Source of the DNA: Streptomyces sp. ISL-98
GTDB taxonomy: Bacteria > Actinomycetota > Actinomycetes > Streptomycetales > Streptomycetaceae
Assembly (NCBI RefSeq): GCF_018614055.1
Contig: NZ_JAGGPB010000039.1
Span: 62,001 to 126,000, forward strand
DNA length: 64,000 nt
Direction: 5' to 3'
Positions 1-7,225 of this stretch are shown here, piece by piece. Made by a program: the position numbers and the translations under genes. The notes below the pieces were generated by a model, which did no database searches, was not told where the DNA came from, and saw nothing but the letters and a program-made list of their open reading frames with translations. Position 1 is the first letter of the stretch. Each line of letters begins with the position of its first letter.

Positions 1-1
1 A

Positions 2-550
2 GCACGCAAGAAACCGCCGCGAGTGCCGGGAAGAAGAAACACGCCCCGACAGCACCGTCCCGACGAGGGACTCGGACGCTCCCAGGGCGGACTGACCTGC
101 AAGATCCATCTGGCCGGTGAAGGTGGGCGTCGCCCGCTGTCATTCGCGATCACACCAGGGCAGTGGGGCGACGCACCGCAGCTCATTCCAGTCATGGAAG
201 GCATCCGCGTCGCCCGCCTGGGCGGCGGGCATCCGCGCACCCGCCCCGATCACCTCGGCGGCGACAAGGCGTACAGCTCCCGCCGTAACCGCCGCTACCC
301 GCGCAGACGCCACATCAAGCACACCATCCCCGAGCCGAAGGACCAGCGGGCCAACCGCAAGCGCCGGGGCAGCAAAGGTGGTCGGCCCGCCGGCTTCGAC
401 AAGACGATCTACAGGCGTAGGAGCGAGGTCGAGCGGACGATCAACAGGCTCAAGACCTTCCGGGCCGTGGCCACGAGGGACGACAAGCGGGCCTACGTCT
501 TCCACGGCACCGTCACCGTCTCCGCGATCCGGCTATGGCTCCGTCCATGA
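2..550 (+). mobile_element. IS5-family transposase, C-terminal part (cut by window start)
   Basis: The reading frame is open from the first bases of the window, so the true start lies upstream. The visible part runs from a GLGRSQGGLT segment through HLGGDKAYSS (a DDE-type aspartate) to RRSEVERTINRLKTFRAVAT (the conserved Y-(2)-R-(3)-E-(6)-K-like region with the catalytic glutamate) and ends RLWLRP. This order is typical of IS5-group transposases of actinobacteria. The encoded catalytic C-terminus looks intact. Whether the whole element is complete cannot be judged, because its left end is outside the window. The sequence just after the stop (GATCCGCCGGACAG) resembles an IS terminal repeat. 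Confidence 0.85.
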
Positions 551-562
551 TCCGCCGGACAG
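549..562. repeat. 14-base repeat GATCCGCCGGACAG, copy 1 (possible IS end)
   Basis: GATCCGCCGGACAG overlaps the transposase stop codon and recurs exactly at 1345-1358, after the DUF1062 gene. The position directly behind an IS5-type transposase suggests it is part of the element's right terminal inverted repeat. The copy at 1345 then marks another element end or a scar. The identity is seen; the role is inferred. Confidence 0.5.
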
Positions 563-763
563 AACCTGGCGGTGAGGCGCTCGAAAACCAGTGGAGCAGC
601 GCCGCTGTGCGCCATTACCGTGCTGCCGAACCAAGTCGTCTGGGCAAGGACGTGCCGTTGTACACCCTGTGAGACCTCCCGAGCGCTGAATCGTCACGCG
701 TCGCGCATGCGCGCGCCGCGCTCCTTTTTGCTGCGGACTTCTCACTGAAACCGGTGTACTTCT

Positions 764-1312
764 GTGCTCGAAAACTGGGTGGTCGTGCCCACCTGCCTGC
801 CGCTCGTTCTCCGTCGTTGTCACGCGTGCGCGTCCGAGCGCTTCCGGGCAAGCGGTAAATTTCGCGTCAACGCAAACCACAAGCTCATCGACGCCTGGCT
901 CCTCGCGCTCTGTACCGCTTGCGGGGAAACTGCAAAGCTCACGGTCCTGGAGCGGATGAATGTGCGCTCCGTACGACCTGAGCTGCTGGACCGGCTGCAT
1001 GACAACGACCCTGGCCTGACAGCTGAGCTGCTCCAGGATCCGGTCGTGCGGCGCCGTAATCGCATCGCCCTCGACTGGGACAACGCCTGGCGCCTCGACA
1101 CCGGCGGATCGGATCACCTGGACCGCGAGGTGATCGACGTCTCGGTCCGCTTTGCGGCGCGGATCCCTGTCCGGCCGGTGCGACTGATCGCTGAAGGTTG
1201 CGGTCTTTCGCGGGCCAAGGTCGAGAGACTGATCACGGAGGGGAAACTCGTTTCGGCAGTCCGCCTGAGCGGCAAGCTCTCCGGCGACTTCACCTTCACG
1301 CTCAAGCGCTGA
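764..1312 (+). CDS. DUF1062 family protein
   Basis: A 182-residue protein of the DUF1062 family, with no known function. It starts at GTG 764 (MLENWVVVPTCLPLVLRRC). The N-terminal half carries paired cysteines (RRCHACAS near residues 18-24 and LCTACGE near 49-55), which suggests a small zinc-ribbon-like unit. The middle has the family hallmark KLTVLERMNVRSVRPELLDR, and the C-terminal half is S4-like (SRAKVERLITEGKLVSAVRL), hinting at RNA binding. Length and ends match full-length family members. No strong ribosome binding site is visible before the GTG. A strong hairpin follows at 1330-1362. Part of the gene (956-1002) is duplicated in inverted orientation downstream. Confidence 0.8.
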   Translation: MLENWVVVPTCLPLVLRRCHACASERFRASGKFRVNANHKLIDAWLLALCTACGETAKLTVLERMNVRSVRPELLDRLHDNDPGLTAELLQDPVVRRRNRIALDWDNAWRLDTGGSDHLDREVIDVSVRFAARIPVRPVRLIAEGCGLSRAKVERLITEGKLVSAVRLSGKLSGDFTFTLKR

Positions 1313-1329
1313 GCCCTCCTCGGGACCAG

Positions 1330-1362
1330 GGGCCTGTCCGGCAAGATCCGCCGGACAGGCCC
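1330..1362. terminator. Strong hairpin after the DUF1062 gene
   Basis: GGGCCTGTCCGGC and GCCGGACAGGCCC form a perfect 13-bp stem with a 7-base loop (AAGATCC), 18 bases after the DUF1062 stop codon. It can act as a factor-independent terminator, although no T-run follows. Its right arm contains the GATCCGCCGGACAG sequence shared with the IS end at 549, so it may be a vestige of paired IS termini. Confidence 0.65.
1345..1358. repeat. 14-base repeat GATCCGCCGGACAG, copy 2
   Basis: Exact second copy of the sequence at 549-562, in the same orientation, inside the right half of the hairpin at 1330-1362. The two copies bracket the DUF1062 gene. Confidence 0.5.
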
Positions 1363-1400
1363 TAGGACTCCGGGGCCAAGCACGGCGGACTCTCGGCGAT

Positions 1401-1447
1401 TCATGCAGCCGGTCCAGCAGCTCAGCTCGTACCGAGCGCACATTCAT
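1401..1447 (-). repeat. 47-base inverted copy of the DUF1062 gene segment 956-1002
   Basis: Read on the minus strand, these 47 bases match 956-1002 at 45 of 47 positions. They encode MNVRSVRAELLDRLH against MNVRSVRPELLDRLH in the intact gene. Homology stops abruptly on both sides, so this is a fragment of a second DUF1062 copy or a product of inverted duplication. It joins directly to the integrase remnant at 1448. Confidence 0.85.
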
Positions 1448-1612
1448 GCTGCGTCCACGTAGTTGCCGGCCTGGTTCCGGAACAGCCGACCGTCAGGCGC
1501 CACGCCGAACCGTTCGATGTGTGTAAGGAGGATGCGCACGAACTGCGGCGGAATGGGAACGGACCGGGTCGCGGTAGCCGCGCGGCGCTTGAGCGAGTGC
1601 ACCTCGTGCACC
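1444..1612 (-). pseudogene. Tyrosine-recombinase (phage-type integrase) remnant
   Basis: The minus-strand frame reads TVHEVHSLKRRAATATRSVP, then IPPQFVRILLTHIERFGV and APDGRLFRNQAGNYVDAA before a stop. This matches the segment of actinobacterial integrases with the pattern LKRRA-(6)-VPIPP-(2)-V-(6)-HIERFG-(2)-PDGRLFR. Neither the N-terminal domain nor the C-terminal catalytic R-H-Y part is present. The frame ends where the 47-base DUF1062 fragment begins. It is a relic of an integrated element. Confidence 0.7.
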
Positions 1613-1634
1613 GTTGGCTCCCAAGGGGCACAGC

Positions 1635-1793
1635 CACCAGGTCGGTTACACCGAGGTACAGGGGCACCCTCGACTGATCACTGATGCCCCCGAGGTCCGG
1701 CTGCTCGCTGAGCGCTATGGGATCATGCGTGTGGCGGCTAACACGCCACGCAAGTCCTTGGAGCTGATCGAAGGGAAGCTGGGGAAGCGATGA
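1635..1793 (+). pseudogene. 3' end of an XRE/DUF5753-type regulator
   Basis: The frame reads HQVGYTEVQGHPRLITDAPE, then VRLLAERYGIMRVAANTPRK and SLELIEGKLGKR before TGA. This is the usual C-terminal end of DUF5753 helix-turn-helix regulators, which normally sit directly upstream of a DUF397 gene. The stop overlaps the DUF397 start by four bases (ATGA at 1790-1793), as in the intact gene pair. The HTH and most of the DUF5753 domain are missing and replaced by the integrase remnant. The DUF397 gene has therefore lost its partner here. Confidence 0.7.
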
Positions 1794-2044
1794 ACTCCGC
1801 TGAGGAACTCGCCCGGTTCAAGTCGAGCTACAGCGGCGGCTCGGGCGGCGACCGCCTCGAAGTCGCCTATGACTGGAAGAAGTCGACGTACAGCAGCGGC
1901 AAAAGCGGCGAATGCGTGGAGATCTCCACGTGCCTCTGCGAGTCCCACGACGTCCACATCCGCGACTCCAAGAACCCCCACGTCCCCCACCTGACCGTCA
2001 CCCCGGCCGCCTGGTCGCACTTCCTCACGCACACCGCACGATGA
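1790..2044 (+). CDS. DUF397 domain protein
   Basis: An 84-residue DUF397 protein, a small actinobacterial family that is usually encoded with an XRE/DUF5753 regulator and is tied to developmental and antibiotic control. The hallmark is present twice at the N-terminus: FKSSYSGGSGGDRLEVA (about residues 10-26) and WKKSTYSSGKSGECVEI (about 29-45). These are followed by VHIRDSKNPHVPHLTVTPAAW and a final F. The tandem half-motif is a known subtype. It overlaps the truncated regulator upstream and the DUF6461 gene downstream, each by ATGA, so the three were one operon. The product looks intact even though its regulator is not. Confidence 0.85.
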   Translation: MNSAEELARFKSSYSGGSGGDRLEVAYDWKKSTYSSGKSGECVEISTCLCESHDVHIRDSKNPHVPHLTVTPAAWSHFLTHTAR

Positions 2045-2625
2045 CCAATCCGCTGGCCTGGATCGGCGAGATGCACATGGCGCACAGCTTGACCCTGGTC
2101 CAGGGCCTGACCGGCCGCGATGTGCTCGTACGCATCGGTGGTGAGCCGGAGAGCATCCGGCAGCCGGACGACGCGGACGAGGTCGGGGCGTTGCGCGACG
2201 AGGCGCTGGAGAACTACTGGGACTTCGGCGCGCTGCACGGCGGCGTCGCCGGGGAGTGGGCCTTCGCCTTCGAGCCGGCGAGCACCTGGGCCTTCGACGA
2301 CGAGCGTCTCGCGGCCGCATCGCGCGGCACCCGGCTGATCGGCTGCTACAACGGCGACTCGCTGGGCTTCGTCGAGCACTGGGTGGACGGAAAGCTGATC
2401 ACCAAGTTCGACACACGGCAGCCCGAACTCCGGCACGAGCAGCCGGGCGAGGACCCCGACCGGCTCGTACCGGAGATGGGCCGGGCAGGCTTCCTCGACC
2501 CGGAGAGCACGCTGTCTCCGAACCTGCGCGCCCTGGCGCTGCTGCACGACTGCACCGGGGTCGCGCTGAGCCCGCATCAGGTCACCTTCGGCCTGATGGC
2601 CAGGCTTCCGGCGTACGACGAGTGA
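2041..2625 (+). CDS. DUF6461 family protein
   Basis: A 194-residue protein that matches the DUF6461 family in layout. It has an early SLTLVQGLTGRDVLVRIGG segment, a central EWAFAFEPASTWAF, then GTRLIGCYNGD, and a C-terminal DCTGVALSPHQV. No catalytic motif is evident and the function is unknown. ATG 2041 is chosen because it overlaps the DUF397 stop by four bases, which gives translational coupling. A GC hairpin lies directly after the stop. Confidence 0.75.
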   Translation: MTNPLAWIGEMHMAHSLTLVQGLTGRDVLVRIGGEPESIRQPDDADEVGALRDEALENYWDFGALHGGVAGEWAFAFEPASTWAFDDERLAAASRGTRLIGCYNGDSLGFVEHWVDGKLITKFDTRQPELRHEQPGEDPDRLVPEMGRAGFLDPESTLSPNLRALALLHDCTGVALSPHQVTFGLMARLPAYDE

Positions 2626-2653
2626 GGCGGGGCCGGCCGTGCACCGCCCCGCC
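2626..2653. terminator. Hairpin between convergent genes
   Basis: GGCGGGGC (2626-2633) pairs with GCCCCGCC (2646-2653) around a 12-base loop. It begins at the DUF6461 stop and ends 15 bases before the stop of the convergent lipoprotein gene, so it is placed to terminate both. Confidence 0.5.
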
Positions 2654-2667
2654 CCGCACGCCCGGAA

Positions 2668-4071
2668 TCAGCCGACGCTGATCCAGAACTTCTCGCCGTC
2701 GATGACCCGTTGCTTCTGGTAGAAGCCGCTCAGGGAGCCACCGACCGAGCCGTTCTGCCGGTTGGGCACGTGCCCGATGGTGCACTCACTGGTGGGGGTC
2801 ACGTTGTTGACGTAGTAGATGGTCCACTGGCCCTTGCGGCTACCGCTGGTCTCCTTGTGGGGGCGGATCTCCGCGCAGTCCTTGCCCGCAAGCTTCCGCT
2901 GCCCGCCGCTCTGCCGCGTCTTGGCGAACGGGTACTCGTCGCAGCTGTCGTCGGGGACCTGCGGGTCGGCCTTGAACGTGCCGTCGTGGCAGATCTTGTT
3001 GCGGTTGGCGTCCGACTTGTCCTCGTCGGCAAGCCGGGTCAGCGGCTTGCCCCTGCCCTGCCAGCCCCAGTGGCCCTTGAGGTTCCGCATCGACCAGGCG
3101 ACATTGGCCTGTCCGGCGTTCCTCAGCGGCAGTTTCATCGTGGGCACCGCCTGGGGGAACACACAGCCGACGTTCTTGCCGCTCGGATACCGGGAGTCAC
3201 CGAAGGTCCGGTCGCACCTGATCTTCATGGGCGGCGCGAACCAGGCCGGGGAGATGAGGACTTGGCCAGCGCCGAGGATGGTCACGGTGTTCTTCGCGCG
3301 GAAGCTCTGGACCGGGACGCCCCCCTTCCACACATGGCTGGTGGCGCCGTCGAGGACCCGGCCCTTACCGATCGGCACCGACCCCGACCACGCGTTGTCG
3401 GCCGCGCACGCGCCGCCCGAGCAAGCGGTCTTCCACGACGCCCGCAGCCCCTTCGCCGAGCCCGATGCGGCGTCGAGCCGCAGCGTGTTCTCGGTGTGCC
3501 ACAGCCCCTCCTTGATGGAGGTCTTGCCGTTGTGCTCCTTGGGATCGAGCTGGATCTCCTGCGTCGCCGTGAACACGGCCCTGCCGGTCGTCCGCTTCGT
3601 CTTGATGTCGATCACAGTGTACGTGAGCGACACCCGGCCGCAGGCGTCCGTGCGCGTATAGAACCAGCGGCCCGGCTGGGCCCGGCACTGCCGGCCCGCC
3701 AGCGACGCGATCTCGGAGGCCGCCTTCACCTCGGGCTCGGGCAGCTTCGCGCTGTCCCAGCAGCCAATGCTGTCGAGCCCCTTCTTCAGGAACCCTTCGA
3801 GCGCCGCCTTGACCTTCTTGCAGCCCTGCTCGAACTCGAACTTGACTGCGCCGCCCTCCTGGGCCTTCGGCGCCGTACCGGCGGCCTGGACGACCTGCCC
3901 GCTGCCGGCCTTCGCCCCGGCGTCCTGCGCGCCCTTGTCGTCCTTCCCGCCGCCATCGGGCCCGCAGGCCACGGCACCGGCCAGTACGGCGACGGACAGC
4001 GCCGTCGCCAGCACCGGCCGTACGGCCTTCCCGACCAACATCCCCGAGGACTTCCTTACAGCCGATCTCAC
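2668..4071 (-). CDS. Secreted lipoprotein with NucA/NucB-type nuclease domain
   Basis: A 467-residue exported protein. The start is GTG 4071, preceded by GAGGAGG. The N-terminus has basic residues, a hydrophobic stretch (ATALSVAVLAG) and a lipobox-like AVAC with Cys36, then a Gly/Asp/Lys-rich linker. The C-terminal part contains CDEYPFAKTRQSGGQ (near residues 380-395), the signature of the NucA/NucB deoxyribonuclease fold found in sporulation and extracellular nucleases, with many cysteines that could form disulphides. The central 300 residues match nothing I recognise. DNase activity outside the cell is inferred from the motif only. An 11-bp inverted repeat covers the promoter region. Confidence 0.7.
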   Translation of the reverse strand: MRSAVRKSSGMLVGKAVRPVLATALSVAVLAGAVACGPDGGGKDDKGAQDAGAKAGSGQVVQAAGTAPKAQEGGAVKFEFEQGCKKVKAALEGFLKKGLDSIGCWDSAKLPEPEVKAASEIASLAGRQCRAQPGRWFYTRTDACGRVSLTYTVIDIKTKRTTGRAVFTATQEIQLDPKEHNGKTSIKEGLWHTENTLRLDAASGSAKGLRASWKTACSGGACAADNAWSGSVPIGKGRVLDGATSHVWKGGVPVQSFRAKNTVTILGAGQVLISPAWFAPPMKIRCDRTFGDSRYPSGKNVGCVFPQAVPTMKLPLRNAGQANVAWSMRNLKGHWGWQGRGKPLTRLADEDKSDANRNKICHDGTFKADPQVPDDSCDEYPFAKTRQSGGQRKLAGKDCAEIRPHKETSGSRKGQWTIYYVNNVTPTSECTIGHVPNRQNGSVGGSLSGFYQKQRVIDGEKFWISVG

Positions 4072-4081
4072 GGCTCCTCCT

Positions 4082-4114
4082 CATCATGATCATGCCAAAG
4101 AAGTGATCATGATG
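4082..4114. promoter_or_regulatory. Inverted repeat upstream of the nuclease lipoprotein gene
   Basis: CATCATGATCA and TGATCATGATG are perfect 11-base arms separated by 11 bases. They are AT-rich compared with the surroundings and lie 11-43 bases upstream of the GTG start. Position and symmetry suggest an operator; no matching regulator is identified. Confidence 0.5.
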
Positions 4115-4243
4115 CCACGCCCACTGTCACACCTAGGCTCGGCCCCGTCCGCGCAAGGCGGACCGGGAGTAAGCCGGGGTCAACTACCCCCCAGCCCCGG
4201 ACGTTCCCGGAGGACAGACGTCGCCGAGGCCGCGATGACCGGC

Positions 4244-4822
4244 TTATCCCGGCCTTTCACCGCTCACCAGCATGTGCAGCGCTCTTTCGAGCCGAACCTG
4301 CCTGGACTCCGGTGTGAGCGCCTGGAGCAACGGAAGGATCACCAGGTAACGGCCGGTCTTGTCGAGCGCCTCGAACGTCTTCTTGGCCTCGGGGTTCGCA
4401 TCGAGCGCCGCCGCGAGGTCGGCCGGTACCGTCGCCGTCTTCTGGGACTCGTAGGCCCGCGCCCATCGCCCGTCCTCCTGCGCCCTGCGCACCTCGGCCA
4501 GCCCGGGCTCGCGCATACGCCCCGTGGCCGTCAGCATCGCAACCTTGTCCACATTCACCTGCGACCACAGGCTCTTGGGGCGACGTGGCACGTACTTCTG
4601 CAGGTAGTACGCGTCGTCGAATGACCGCCGCTGCCCGGAGATCCAGCCGTAGCACAGCCCGATGTCGACCAGCTCGTCGCTGGTGACCGTCGGAATGCCG
4701 GACTTCTTCTTGGCCATCTTGATCCACACACCCTCGTGGCGCGTGTAATGCTCGGCCAGCCAGCTCTCGAACGCCTCGGCATCCGCGAAAACGATGATCT
4801 CCACCCCGTCGATCTCATCCAT
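4244..4822 (-). CDS. YdeI/OmpD-associated family protein
   Basis: A 192-residue member of the YdeI/OmpD-associated family, cytosolic and of unclear function. Family hallmarks visible are FESWLAEHYTRHEGVWIKMAK, the central SGIPTVTSDELVDIGLCYGW and ISGQRRSFDDAYY, and the C-terminal LAAALDANPEAKKTFEALD followed by a short helical end (PESRQVRLERALHML). ATG 4822 gives the normal family length. The frame continues upstream to 5407, but that part has no family similarity and is antisense to a pseudogene. Confidence 0.8.
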   Translation of the reverse strand: MDEIDGVEIIVFADAEAFESWLAEHYTRHEGVWIKMAKKKSGIPTVTSDELVDIGLCYGWISGQRRSFDDAYYLQKYVPRRPKSLWSQVNVDKVAMLTATGRMREPGLAEVRRAQEDGRWARAYESQKTATVPADLAAALDANPEAKKTFEALDKTGRYLVILPLLQALTPESRQVRLERALHMLVSGERPG

Positions 4823-4897
4823 GCGACTCAGGCTATCGGCCTCCTGGCCGGCGCCACCGGTGCGCCGGTACGTCAGTGGCTCGCCCTCCCTGACGGA

Positions 4898-5456
4898 AGG
4901 TGGCGTGCGCGCGAGTCGCAGCACCCCTTCGTCGAGGACGCCGCCGAGCTCTGCGTATGGGGCATGAAGACCCTGCAGCCGGAGCGGTTCCTGTGGATCG
5001 ACGAATCCGGCGTCGCCGCTCATGTGGGCTCGCAGACGGCCCCACGGGGCGAAGCGCGCAAGCACCACCTGTGAATTCCGCCCTCCACCGGCTGGAGTTC
5101 CCTGCATCCGCGCGCGCAACAGCTCCTCGGCGACGTCCTCCTGCTGCTCAATCTCCCTGAGCAGGGCGACTGGCCCAATGAGCGGCTCCTGCGTCTTCAG
5201 CAGACGGTACGGCCGGACTTGCCGCCGTGCCTCACCCGGGACCGCGGCCCGCTCGACCCCGGTCGTACTGTCGTCCGTACGGCCGCCTCGCAGGCGGGCT
5301 CCAACTGCCGGGACGACTGCGCCTTCGAAACTGTGCCCGTACCCGCCGAAGGGCCTGGACAGCCACCGGGTCGAGCTGAGCGAGGCGTTCTGCCGGGCGC
5401 AGTCCACCCAGTTGTCGCGATCCCTCTTCCATTCGGGTGGCAGCGCCGCACGGTGA
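4898..5456 (+). pseudogene. Decayed conserved actinobacterial gene (stop codon and frameshift)
   Basis: The plus strand reads HPFVEDAAELCVWGMKTLQP, ERFLWIDESGVAAHVGSQ, then KHHL followed by TGA (5072-5074, where Trp is expected), then IPPSTGWSSLHPRAQQLLGD, VLLLLNLPEQGDWPNERLL, RDRGPLDPGRTV and CRDDCAFE. A one-base insertion in GAAACTG near 5328 moves the frame to LCPYPPKGLDSHRVELSEAF CRAQ. The string of conserved-looking blocks (WIPPSTGW, RDRGPLDP, CPYPP) comes from one family that I remember as widespread in streptomycetes but cannot name. The 5' end is missing. With one nonsense change, one frameshift and a truncation, it is a pseudogene. Confidence 0.65.
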
Positions 5457-5483
5457 CCGGCCCCGGTGCAGGGGGCCTGGTGG

Positions 5484-6317
5484 CTACGGTTCGCGGACCT
5501 CTAGGCCGGTCACGTTCTGTACGTGTCGCAGGCTCGGTTCGGCGAGTACGTGATGCAGCTCCTGGAACACCTGGCGCGCGGCAACCGCGTTCCAGTCCCC
5601 CGGCAGTAGTTCGGTGGGCAGGCCGGGGTCGAGATACGGAAGGCGGCGCCACTGCGTCAGCATCGGCACGTAGTGGCGGAATGCCTCGGTGGTGTCGAGG
5701 TCGCCCTGCCGCGACAGCCGCTCGGCGACCGGACCGTACGCGTCGGTGAACTCGGCGTACTGCGCCTGGATCGCCGGGAAGTCCCACCAGGTACTGACAG
5801 TGGAGCGCAGGTCGCTGAACGCGGCGTAGTCGGCGGCGAACAGGTGCACGTAGTCGCTGAGTCCGAGGCGGACGAGCATGCTGCGGGCATCGTCGAGAAG
5901 GCGACCGGGTGCCAGCCACACTCCGGGGGCCATGTTCCCGAAACCGAGCCAGGTGAGCCGGGTGCGCAGCTGGTAGCGGTAGGAGCGCTCGGACTCCGGC
6001 ACCGAGAAGACGGCCATCGCCCAGCCGTCGGTCAGGTCCGCGGGCTCCAGGCTGCCGAAGATGCGCCGGTCGCCCTCGTCGAAGACGGGGTAGACGGCCG
6101 GGCTGAGCCGGTAGCCGGTGGCTCCCCGTCGCTCGGGCTCCAGGATCCCCTTCTTCTTCAGCCGTGACATCGCGGAACGCACCGCCTGGCTGTCCACGTC
6201 CAGTTCGGACATCAGCGTGATCAAGTCGGCGATGGAGATCCATCCGCCGAGGCGGCGCAGGAACGCTCCATAGACTGTATTGATCAATGAACTGGGCCGG
6301 GTGGGGCTGTCCGACAT
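5484..6317 (-). CDS. PaaX-family transcriptional regulator
   Basis: A 277-residue PaaX-type repressor. The N-terminus is a winged helix (LINTVYGAFLRRLGGWISIA, then VRSAMSRLKKKGILEPERRG), the middle is the PaaX core (GWAMAVFSVPESERSYRYQL and the conserved WLGFGNMAPGVWLAPG), and the C-terminus matches PaaX_C (FRHYVPMLTQWRRLPYLDPG LPTELLPGDW). PaaX proteins bind aryl-CoA thioesters and control aromatic CoA catabolism. That fits its place as the last gene of the minus-strand salicylate-type cluster, 70 bases behind maleate isomerase. A likely effector is salicylyl-CoA or gentisyl-CoA (inference), and a likely target is the TTGACGGTCGT element in the cluster promoters (inference). Confidence 0.88.
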   Translation of the reverse strand: MSDSPTRPSSLINTVYGAFLRRLGGWISIADLITLMSELDVDSQAVRSAMSRLKKKGILEPERRGATGYRLSPAVYPVFDEGDRRIFGSLEPADLTDGWAMAVFSVPESERSYRYQLRTRLTWLGFGNMAPGVWLAPGRLLDDARSMLVRLGLSDYVHLFAADYAAFSDLRSTVSTWWDFPAIQAQYAEFTDAYGPVAERLSRQGDLDTTEAFRHYVPMLTQWRRLPYLDPGLPTELLPGDWNAVAARQVFQELHHVLAEPSLRHVQNVTGLEVREP

Positions 6318-6387
6318 GATCGCCTTCCGTCGTGTGCGGTGGCGATCCTATCCAGCAGCCGTGCGGCGCCGCGTGGTCGGCTGCTGC

Positions 6388-7182
6388 TCATCCCGTGCTT
6401 GCCGCCTGCCGGGCCAGGGGCGCCTCGGCGTACGCACCGGACAGCAGGTGGCCTGCTCCGGGGGCGACGGCCGGGAGGTCGAGTGCGCGCAGCATCTGAT
6501 GCGCGGTGCACACCGCCGCGGACACCACGGGCTTGCCCAGGAGTTGCTCGGCTTCCTCGACGGCGCCCAGGGACGGCATCTGTACGCAGGCGGAGAGCAC
6601 GACCGCGTCGGCGTCGGCGTGGTCCAGGGCGCGTGCGAGTCCGGGCAGTTCGGCGGGGTCGTGCGCAGCGACGTCGAGATTGTTGGGGATCTCCAGTGCC
6701 CGGTAGTCGAGCACCTCGATCCCCTCGTGGGTGAGGTACTCGACGACGGTCCTGGTGAGGGGCCGCATGTACGGGGCGATCAGGGCGATCTTCTTCGCGC
6801 CGAGGGTGTGGAGCCCGTGGACCAGGGCGCCGGCGCTGGTGACGACCGGCGCGGGTGCCTTGTTCTCGACGGTACGGCGGTGGAGGCGCTCCTCGGATGT
6901 GCGGTGGTAGCCCAGGCCCATGCTCATGATGGCGACGAGGCAAGCGTAGCCGAGTACGTCGACATGGGCATCGGAGAGCTCGACGGCGCAGCGGTCGGAG
7001 TCTGCGTCCATCGCCTTGAGCTGCTCGGGTGTCACGTGGGTCATGCGCATGCGGCTGGAGTGGAAGGTGAAGCGTTCGGGCGCGACGGTGTGCCGGGCAC
7101 GCAGGATGGCCGGTACTTCGGTCTCCATGGTGACGTTGGAACTAGGCACGATCTGGCCGATGCGATACGTGCGGTGTGACAC
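6388..7182 (-). CDS. Maleate isomerase (maleate cis-trans isomerase, Asp/Glu racemase superfamily)
   Basis: A 264-residue enzyme predicted to convert maleate to fumarate. The N-terminus (YRIGQIVPSSNVTMETEVPA, FTFHSSRMRMTHVTPEQLKA) is characteristic of NicE-like maleate isomerases. The two catalytic cysteines of the fold are visible: Cys81 in GYACLVAIM and Cys199 in LSACVQMPSL. The SSN loop at residues 14-16 binds the carboxylate in relatives. It lies in a cluster with gentisate dioxygenase and an FAH-family hydrolase. This supports a route where maleylpyruvate is hydrolysed to maleate and pyruvate and maleate is then isomerised. An arylmalonate decarboxylase is a less likely alternative. Confidence 0.85.
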   Translation of the reverse strand: MSHRTYRIGQIVPSSNVTMETEVPAILRARHTVAPERFTFHSSRMRMTHVTPEQLKAMDADSDRCAVELSDAHVDVLGYACLVAIMSMGLGYHRTSEERLHRRTVENKAPAPVVTSAGALVHGLHTLGAKKIALIAPYMRPLTRTVVEYLTHEGIEVLDYRALEIPNNLDVAAHDPAELPGLARALDHADADAVVLSACVQMPSLGAVEEAEQLLGKPVVSAAVCTAHQMLRALDLPAVAPGAGHLLSGAYAEAPLARQAASTG

Positions 7183-7225
7183 AGGGGCTCCTTGATACGG
7201 GGATACGGGCCGATGCCGAGTCGGT

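Noticed and set aside
4823..5407. Long N-terminal extension of the YdeI-family protein
   Set aside because: No family similarity; it is antisense to the decayed gene at 4898-5456, and ATG 4822 gives the normal length.
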